NCBI RefSeq assembly: GCF_051859025.1
Contig: NZ_JBHYGL010000006.1
Span: 90,736-154,735 of the forward strand
Origin: Falsiroseomonas sp051859025
GTDB taxonomy: Bacteria; Pseudomonadota; Alphaproteobacteria; Acetobacterales; Acetobacteraceae
Direction: 5' to 3'
Length of the DNA: 64,000 nucleotides
This document shows positions 58,657 through 64,000 of the stretch, piece after piece. Under the pieces are notes generated by a model. The model was not told the origin of the DNA, made no database searches, and saw nothing but the letters and a program-made list of their open reading frames with translations. The translations under genes and the position numbers were made by a program. Within the stretch, counting starts at the first letter, position 1, and every line of letters starts with the position of its first letter.

Positions 58657-59082
58657 TCAGGCAACCGTCAGGCCGACATCCACATTCCCGCGCGTGGCGT
58701 TGGAATAGGGGCAGACCTGGTGCGCCTTGGCGACCAGCGCCTCGGCCTCCGCCTTCTCCCAGCCCGGCAGGCTGATCGCCAGCGCGGCGGTGATGCCGAA
58801 GCCGCCTTCGCTGCGCGGGCCGATGCCGACGGTCGCCGTCACGGTCGCCTCATCCGGCACCTTCCGGCGGTCCTGCGCGGCGACGAACTTCATCGCGCCC
58901 AGGAAGCAGGCGGCATAGCCGGCGGCGAACAACTGCTCCGGATTGTTGCCGGGGCCGCCGGCACCACCCAGTTCCTTCGGCGTCGCCAGGGTCACGTCCA
59001 GCGTGCCATCCGCGGTGCGGGAACGGCCATCGCGGCCGCCATTCGCGGTCGCCTGGGTGCTGTATTTCACATCGACGGGCAT
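58657..59082 (-). CDS. ohr: Organic hydroperoxide resistance protein
   Basis: A 141-residue OsmC/Ohr-family thiol peroxidase that reduces organic and lipid hydroperoxides. The two catalytic Cys are C59 (AAGYAACFLGAMKF) and C124 (AHQVCPYSNATRGN). The N-terminal TANGGRDGRSRTADGTLDV and GGPGNNPEQLFAAG are standard Ohr. It is divergent from ohrR, with a palindromic operator between them. Cytoplasmic. Confidence 0.95.
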   Translation of the reverse strand: MPVDVKYSTQATANGGRDGRSRTADGTLDVTLATPKELGGAGGPGNNPEQLFAAGYAACFLGAMKFVAAQDRRKVPDEATVTATVGIGPRSEGGFGITAALAISLPGWEKAEAEALVAKAHQVCPYSNATRGNVDVGLTVA

Positions 59083-59120
59083 GGGCCCCTCCTCTGCTGA
59101 TGGCGAACCAGTAGCACCCT

Positions 59121-59142
59121 ATTTGATCGTGCACAATCAAAT
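59121..59142. promoter_or_regulatory. Probable OhrR operator
   Basis: ATTTGAT at 59121 and ATCAAAT at 59136 form a perfect inverted repeat with 8 bases (CGTGCACA) between, centred between the divergent ohr and ohrR genes. Position and symmetry fit a MarR-type OhrR binding site that would repress both genes. Confidence 0.7.
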
Positions 59143-59178
59143 TGGACGCCATGAATGGCCGATGCTAGGGAATCCCCG

Positions 59179-59622
59179 ATGACCGACCCCACGGGCTGCC
59201 GGCGGCTGGAGGAGAATCTCTGCTTCGCCGTCTACCAGGCGAACCACGCCTTCACCGCGGCCTATCGCCCGCTGCTGGAACCGCTCGGCCTGACCTATCC
59301 GCAGTACCTGGTGATGCTGCTGCTGTGGGAGGGCGATGGCCTGGCGGTGAAGGAGATCGGCGCCCGCCTCGGCCTCGATTCCGGCACGCTGACGCCGCTG
59401 CTCAAGCGGATGGAGGCCGCGGGGCTGCTGCAGCGAAGGCGGGATGCGGCGGATGAACGCCAGGTTCGGATCGCGCTGACGCCGCGCGGCCGCGCGATGG
59501 AAGCCGAGGCCGCCTCGATCTTCCCCACCCTCGCCTGCCAGGCGGGCGCGGATGCGGCGGCGCTGCGCGATGCGCTCGTCGCGCTGGCGGCACGGCTGAA
59601 GGCGCCGGTCAGCCAGCCATGA
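59179..59622 (+). CDS. ohrR: OhrR, MarR-family organic peroxide sensor
   Basis: A 147-residue winged-helix repressor that releases DNA when its N-terminal Cys is oxidised by organic peroxide. The sensing Cys is C15 in LEENLCFAVYQANHAF, the highly conserved OhrR motif. The DNA-binding part is LTPLLKRMEAAGLLQRRRDAADERQVRIALT. AGGGA precedes the ATG at 59179, which fits better than the ATG eight codons upstream. It is divergent from its target ohr. Confidence 0.93.
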   Translation: MTDPTGCRRLEENLCFAVYQANHAFTAAYRPLLEPLGLTYPQYLVMLLLWEGDGLAVKEIGARLGLDSGTLTPLLKRMEAAGLLQRRRDAADERQVRIALTPRGRAMEAEAASIFPTLACQAGADAAALRDALVALAARLKAPVSQP

Positions 59623-61666
59623 AGACCCAATCCGTGCCGGGATTGGCCACATAGCCATTCCCGGCGATGGTCGTGCCCTGCATCGCCCAGTACCAGGACA
59701 TGCCGTCGGCGTTGCGGAAGACGATGTCGGCCAGCCCGTCGCCGGTGATGTCGGATACCGCGGCGATGCTCCAGGTCGCGCCGGGATTGCCGATGGGCGC
59801 GTTGCGCGCGGCGATCGGCCCGTCCATCAGCCAGGCCCAGACCATGCCGTCGGCGTTCTGCCAGACCACATCGGCCCGCGCATCGCCATCCAGGTCGCCG
59901 AGGCCGCGCACCTGCCACGAAGCGCCGGGGCTCGGCTGGCCGCCATTGCCGGCGATGGCCGTGCCATCCATCAGCCAGGTCCAGAACACGCCCCCGGCAT
60001 GGCGCCAGATGATGTCGCCCTTTCCGTCGCCATTCGCATCGGCGATGCCCTGGATGGTCCATCCCGTGCCCGGCGTATCCAGCCATTGGTGCCGTGACAC
60101 GCCGCCGGTGCCGTCCATCAGCCAGATGTAGCTCTGCCCGCTGGCATTGCCCCAGACGATGTCGGCGCGCGTGTCGCCATCCAGGTCCCCGGTGGCCTGC
60201 ACCGTCCAGTTGGCGCCGGGGTCGAACAGCGTCGGCGCGCTGGCGCTGCCCATCGTGCCGAAGCGCAGCCCCGCCCCGCCCGGCAGCCGCCACAGCAATT
60301 CCGCCACCCCATCGCCGGAGACATCGGCCGTGGCCAGCAGCTGCGCCCCCGTGGCCGGGGATGCGACGCCACCCGTCACCGCGCCCCCCGCCCCGAAGAC
60401 GAAGGCGCCAAGCGCGCCATCGCCGTCGCGCCGCATGATGAGGTCCCCGCGCGCATCGCCATCGAGGTCGCGGCCCAGCGGCTGCACCAGGCCGATGCGG
60501 CGATCGGCGAAGTGCAGCGCCTCCGCCCCATGCAGCAGGTCCACCCCCTCCGCCTCCACGGTGACGGAGCCATCGGCGTTGCGCCGCCAGGCGGCCCCGG
60601 TGGATGGCGTGGCATAGGCCACGGCATCGCGCCCGAAGCCGGCCAGGATGAAGTCGTCGCCGCCATCGCCGCGCAGCGTGTCATGGCCGAAGCCGCCATC
60701 CAGCACGTCGTTGCCCGCGAAGCCGCGAAGGACATCATGGCCCTCGCCGGCATGAAGCCTGTTGTCCGCCGCATTGCCTTCCACCGTGTCATGGCCGCGG
60801 CCGGTGATGGCGATCTCGATCCAGCTGTCATAGGCGATGGCGTAGGGCACGCTGCCCGTGCGCACCGTCCCCGGTTCCAGGCTGACGGACAGGCTGGCGC
60901 CGCTGGCGGAGAAGTCGAAGCTGTCCGTGCCGCCGACATCCCAGATCGTGCGGATGCCGCCCCCGAAGCCGGTCGGCACATAGCGGTCATCGCCCGTCGC
61001 CGTGCCCATGTTGCGGCCGTAGATCACCTGCAGGGTGATGAGGTCGAGCGGCAGGAAGGTCGCGGCCTCGATCCCGCCGGGGGGGGCGGTGTAGGACATG
61101 ACCGTGACGCCGCGATTGTCGAGCGCGGCGGGCAGGCGGACCGGCGCCTCGAAGGAATGCTTCAGGCCGAGCGCGTGGCCGATCTCATGCACCAGGATCA
61201 GGTAGTTGTAGCTGCCGGGCGTGACGCCGGTGGTCTCGCTGGCGCGGTTGGCGACCCAGACATCGCCCCCGGCCTCGTTGGCATTGGGATAATAGGCATA
61301 GGCGGCGGAGCCCGCCGGCATGTAGGCGGTCAGCCCGAAGCGCAGCTCCCCGGCGCTGGTGCCGGAATCCCTGACCTCCGTGAAGCCGATGCCCACCGCG
61401 CGCGACAGATCGGCCAGGATCGCGCGCGTCGCCGCCTGCATCGGCGCGGTGAAGACCCCGGCGCCCTGGAAGGGCGCGGAATTCGGGAAGGCCGTGTTGC
61501 CATAGGTCGTGTCGAACAGGCTGGAGGCGGTGATGAAGCTGTAGGTCAGGCTGACGCCGCTGCCGACGCCGCCGCCCCATTTGCTGCCGATCACCAGCGC
61601 ATCGACCAGCGCGTTGCCGGTCAGGGGAACCTCGGAAACGGGGGTGCTGCTGGAGAGGATCGTCAT
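59609..61666 (-). CDS. Serralysin-like M10 metalloprotease with RTX and FG-GAP repeats
   Basis: A 685-residue protein. The zinc motif HEIGHALGLKH (H160, H164, H170) with the downstream Met-turn VMSYT marks an M10/serralysin-type protease. Residues about 290-340 carry RTX nonapeptides (GEGHDVLRGFAGNDVLDGGFGHDTLRG). From about 395 to 680 there are six FG-GAP/VCBS-like repeats with D-x-D/N-G-D-G-x-x-D and W-x-W-L-M-D-G. There is no N-terminal signal peptide; type I secretion is expected. Its stop overlaps the convergent ohrR end by 14 bases. Confidence 0.85.
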   Translation of the reverse strand: MTILSSSTPVSEVPLTGNALVDALVIGSKWGGGVGSGVSLTYSFITASSLFDTTYGNTAFPNSAPFQGAGVFTAPMQAATRAILADLSRAVGIGFTEVRDSGTSAGELRFGLTAYMPAGSAAYAYYPNANEAGGDVWVANRASETTGVTPGSYNYLILVHEIGHALGLKHSFEAPVRLPAALDNRGVTVMSYTAPPGGIEAATFLPLDLITLQVIYGRNMGTATGDDRYVPTGFGGGIRTIWDVGGTDSFDFSASGASLSVSLEPGTVRTGSVPYAIAYDSWIEIAITGRGHDTVEGNAADNRLHAGEGHDVLRGFAGNDVLDGGFGHDTLRGDGGDDFILAGFGRDAVAYATPSTGAAWRRNADGSVTVEAEGVDLLHGAEALHFADRRIGLVQPLGRDLDGDARGDLIMRRDGDGALGAFVFGAGGAVTGGVASPATGAQLLATADVSGDGVAELLWRLPGGAGLRFGTMGSASAPTLFDPGANWTVQATGDLDGDTRADIVWGNASGQSYIWLMDGTGGVSRHQWLDTPGTGWTIQGIADANGDGKGDIIWRHAGGVFWTWLMDGTAIAGNGGQPSPGASWQVRGLGDLDGDARADVVWQNADGMVWAWLMDGPIAARNAPIGNPGATWSIAAVSDITGDGLADIVFRNADGMSWYWAMQGTTIAGNGYVANPGTDWVFMAG

Positions 61667-61743
61667 CGGGACCTCCCGCCGGAGACCGCCCCATCATGCC
61701 CCGACCGCACCGTTGCGCAACCGGCGCGAGTTGACGGAATCGT

Positions 61744-61778
61744 GAGCCCCAACCGGTCAGCCCCAACCGGTCAGCCCC
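61744..61778. repeat. Tandem duplication across the proB stop codon (14 bp x 2)
   Basis: Two 14-base units (G/C-AGCCCCAACCGGT, at 61744 and 61758) plus a partial third cover the proB end. The proB stop is TCA at 61771-61773 on the plus strand; the copy repeats TCA at 61757-61759. Confidence 0.75.
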
Positions 61779-62925
61779 GGGCGGCGCCCGCCTGCTGGTG
61801 CACCACCAGGTCGTCGCGGTGGATGATCTCGTCCCGCCCGCGCCAGCCGAGGATGGCTTCCAGCTCCTCGCTCCGATGGCCGGCGATCAGCCGCGCCGCA
61901 TCGGCGTCATAGGCCGAAAGCCCGCGCGCCAGCTCATGCCCCGCCTCGTCCCGGACGGAGACGGGATCGCCGCGGCCGAAGCTTCCCTCCACCGCCCGCA
62001 CCCCCGCCGGCAGCAGCGACGATCCGCGCGCGAGCGCGCGCGCCGCCCCCGCATCGACCACCAGCACGCCGAGCGGCGCCAGGCTGCCCGCGATCCAGCG
62101 CTTGCGGGCGGAACGGCCCTCCCCTTCCGGCAGGAACCAGGTGCAGCGCGCCCCCTGTTCCATGGCGGCCAGCGGCCGGTCCTGCTTGCCCAGCGCGATG
62201 GCCATGGCGCAGCCCGCGCCGGTCGCGATCTTCGCCGCGATCAGCTTGGTGCGCATGCCGCCGGAGGAATAGCCGGGCGGCGGCTCCCCCCCCATCGCCA
62301 TGATCTCATCCGTGATGTGGGGCACCACGGGCAGATGGGCGGCATCCGGATTGGACCGCGGGTCGGCGGTGTAGAGGCCATCGATGTCGGAGAGCAGGAC
62401 CAGCGCATCCGCCTCCACCATCTCCGCCACGCGGGCGGCCAGGCGGTCATTGTCGCCGAAGCGGATTTCGGCCGTCGCCACCGTGTCGTTCTCGTTGATC
62501 ACGGGAATGCAGCCCAGCGCCAGCAGGGTGCCGAGCGTGGCGCGGGCGTTCAGGTAGCGGCGCCGGTCCTCGCTATCCTCCAGCGTCAGCAGCAATTGCG
62601 CGGCGTTGAGCCCGACGGCGGACAGCGCCTCCGCCCAGGCGCCGGCCAGGCGGATCTGCCCGACGGCCGCGGCCGCCTGCTTCTCCTCCAGCCGCAGCTT
62701 CTTCCGCGTCAGCCCAAGCGCGCGCCGCGCCAGCGCGATGGCGCCGGAGGAGACGAGGATGACCTCCACCCCCCGCGCGCGCATCGCCGCGACATCCTGC
62801 GCCACGCCCGCCAGCCAGGCGGCGCGCGGCGCGGCCGTGCGGTCATCGACGACAAGGGCGGAGCCGATCTTGACCACGACGCGGCGCGCGGTGCGGAGAT
62901 CGGGATGGAGGGGAGCAGGCTGCAT
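61771..62925 (-). CDS. proB: Glutamate 5-kinase with PUA domain
   Basis: This 384-residue first enzyme of proline synthesis phosphorylates glutamate. The kinase domain has VVVKIGSALVVDD, VILVSSGAIALARRALGL, AQLLLTLEDSEDRRRYLNARATLGTLL, INENDTVATAEIRFGDNDRLAARVA and GGMRTKLIAAKIATGAGCAMAIALG. A C-terminal PUA domain (about 275-370, including GSSLLPAGVRAVEGSFGRGD) is present as in most bacteria. proA is 6.5 kb downstream rather than adjacent. Confidence 0.95.
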   Translation of the reverse strand: MQPAPLHPDLRTARRVVVKIGSALVVDDRTAAPRAAWLAGVAQDVAAMRARGVEVILVSSGAIALARRALGLTRKKLRLEEKQAAAAVGQIRLAGAWAEALSAVGLNAAQLLLTLEDSEDRRRYLNARATLGTLLALGCIPVINENDTVATAEIRFGDNDRLAARVAEMVEADALVLLSDIDGLYTADPRSNPDAAHLPVVPHITDEIMAMGGEPPPGYSSGGMRTKLIAAKIATGAGCAMAIALGKQDRPLAAMEQGARCTWFLPEGEGRSARKRWIAGSLAPLGVLVVDAGAARALARGSSLLPAGVRAVEGSFGRGDPVSVRDEAGHELARGLSAYDADAARLIAGHRSEELEAILGWRGRDEIIHRDDLVVHQQAGAARG

Positions 62926-63027
62926 GATGGCAGTGGCGTAGCATGGGGGCGCCGGGACGGGACAGGCCCGCCCCAGGGCACCCTTTTCAAGGCGCCCCTT
63001 TCAAGGCGCCCCTCCAGGGCGACGCTG

Positions 63028-63420
63028 TCAGCGCTGCGCCACCCGGGTGTTCCCGACCGGCCGGATCTCCACCGGCACCACGCCGGTCTGGAACCCGATC
63101 TCCCGCGCCGCCCGCGGCGACAGGTCGATGATCCGGCCCCGCGTATGCGGCCCGCGATCGGTGATGGTCACGGTCGTGGTCGCCCCCGTCCGCAGGTTCG
63201 TGACCTGGGCACGGGTGCCGAGAGGCAGGTGCAGATGCGCGGCCGTAGGGGCCTGGGTATCGAATCGGGCGCCATTGGCCATGGGACGGCCCTGGAAGCG
63301 CGTTGAATAAACCGCCGCGTCCCCACGCTGAGGCTCGAAGGCCTGGGCGTTGAGGGGGACGAGACATGCGAGGGCCAGGGCAGCCGGCAGAAGCCGGAAC
63401 CCGAGGATCGATGTCGTCAT
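63028..63420 (-). CDS. rlpA: RlpA-like double-psi beta-barrel lipoprotein-type protein
   Basis: A 130-residue exported protein with a signal peptide (LLPAALALACLVPLNAQA) and a DPBB domain: AAVYSTRFQGRPMANGARFD, LPLGTRAQVTNLRTGATTTVTITDRGPHTRGRIIDLSPRAAREIGF. This is the catalytic core of RlpA lytic transglycosylases acting on denuded glycan, with the conserved Asp in DRGP. The SPOR domain of E. coli RlpA is missing and no lipobox Cys is evident. Two TTTCAAGGCGCCCC copies lie just beyond its stop. Confidence 0.85.
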   Translation of the reverse strand: MTTSILGFRLLPAALALACLVPLNAQAFEPQRGDAAVYSTRFQGRPMANGARFDTQAPTAAHLHLPLGTRAQVTNLRTGATTTVTITDRGPHTRGRIIDLSPRAAREIGFQTGVVPVEIRPVGNTRVAQR

Positions 63421-63556
63421 GCCTCACCAAAGACTCGGATCGCCGCGCTTGGCAACCCCGGCGATGGCAGGGGGCGGCGGCCTTCGCGCCCGTGCCGGCA
63501 GCCTCGCAAGGCCACCGACACGGGTTATCAGGGACTTCCGGCGCCGGGCTGGCGGC

Positions 63557-64000
63557 TTACGCGAAGACGAGATCCGTGTTCGCCAGCACCGCGGTGACGC
63601 CCTGGAGGAACACCTCATCCCCCCCCGTGCCAAGGTCGATGGCCAGGCCGGCCATCCCCCAGCGCGTCTCCACCGCCTGGGTCAGGTCGCCCGCCGCATA
63701 GCCCTCCAGCCGCAGCCTGTCCGTGCCGCGGGCGAAATCCACCACCCAATCCTGCCCATCCCCCTTCGCGAAGACGAACAGATCCGCCCCCGCCCCGCCC
63801 GTCAGCCCATCATCGCCAAGCCCGCCGCGCAGCACGTCATTGCCCACCAGCCCTTGCAGATCGTCCGACCCCGCGCCGCCCTGCAAATAATCCGCCCCCG
63901 TGCCGCCCTTCAGCCAGTCATCCCCCGCCGTGCCCAGGACCGTCGCCGTCGTCGCCGGCAGCGCGGTGCCGCCCGCCGCGAAGCTGCCGGACAGGCCAAG
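63557..64000 (-). CDS. C-terminal part of an RTX calcium-binding protein (cut by window end)
   Basis: An open frame enters from the right edge and runs to a stop at 63557, giving the last 147 residues. GTAGDDWLKGGTGADYLQGGAGSDDLQG and LRGGLGDDGLTGGAGADLFVF are RTX nonapeptides. They are followed by GQDWVVDFARGTDRLRLEGY and a hydrophobic C-terminal end (TAVLANTDLVFA) suited to type I secretion. The N-terminal part and function are outside the window. This is the third RTX-type protein here. Confidence 0.8.
   Translation of the reverse strand, partial: LGLSGSFAAGGTALPATTATVLGTAGDDWLKGGTGADYLQGGAGSDDLQGLVGNDVLRGGLGDDGLTGGAGADLFVFAKGDGQDWVVDFARGTDRLRLEGYAAGDLTQAVETRWGMAGLAIDLGTGGDEVFLQGVTAVLANTDLVFA

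Noticed and set aside
59123..59140. TTGAT and ATCAA arms in the ohr-ohrR gap as a third FNR/FixK box
   Set aside because: The spacing is 8 bases instead of 4, and the larger symmetric arms fit an OhrR operator.

Overview
The window is very G+C-rich, alphaproteobacterial DNA, with third codon positions almost all G or C. The gene content fits a phototrophic member of the Acetobacteraceae, such as Roseomonas or a relative. It has spheroidenone/spirilloxanthin-type carotenoid genes (crtC, crtD), the photosynthesis repressor ppsR, a bacteriophytochrome with its heme oxygenase, polyhydroxyalkanoate (PHA) genes, and several tripartite-tricarboxylate (Bug) binding proteins. The genus is an inference. 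I saw no rRNA, tRNA, CRISPR array, insertion sequence or prophage.

Layout: 1-8.6 kb holds metabolic and housekeeping genes: a 2-oxoglutarate/Fe(II) oxygenase, metW, phaB, YCII and AhpD-like proteins, an exporter, methyltransferases, a GST and gloB. At 8.7-12 kb are a CheZ phosphatase and a glycine-rich RTX protein. At 12-17.3 kb lie phaA, phaC and phaE facing phaR, plus an XRE regulator. At 17.5-23.2 kb are icd, an autotransporter and an OmpA-like protein. At 23.2-23.8 kb is a YafQ/DinJ toxin-antitoxin pair. At 23.9-33.7 kb is a light-response block: crtDC leftward, then ppsR, bphP, bphO, a binding protein and a GGDEF-EAL enzyme rightward. At 33.7-36.6 kb is an aromatic hydroxylase operon. 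From 36.6 to 53 kb the genes are mixed: FKBP, YihY, a short-chain dehydrogenase with a repeat tail, a secreted superoxide dismutase, gpmI, an ion channel, then rlmH, rsfS and nadD. From 53 to 64 kb, proA and proB are separated by about 6.5 kb holding binding proteins, ohr/ohrR and a serralysin-like protease. The window ends with rlpA and a cut-off RTX protein.

How the genes work together: phaA, phaB, phaC, phaE and phaR give the PHA route from acetyl-CoA to polymer, with a granule-responsive repressor. BphO makes biliverdin for BphP. BphP has no histidine kinase and sits next to its likely partner PpsR, which probably controls crtDC through a TGT-N12-ACA site. Two perfect FNR/FixK boxes (TTGAT-N4-ATCAA) lie at exactly -41.5 relative to candidate leftward promoters. 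One faces a putative anti-Shine-Dalgarno small RNA next to phaB; the other faces icd.

Other points of note are an RsfS carrying fifteen 15-residue Lys/Ala/Pro repeats, a family of paired hairpins whose stems change while a GCU loop is kept, and short tandem duplications that span the stop codons of seven genes. All calls come from reading the sequence; no database search was possible.
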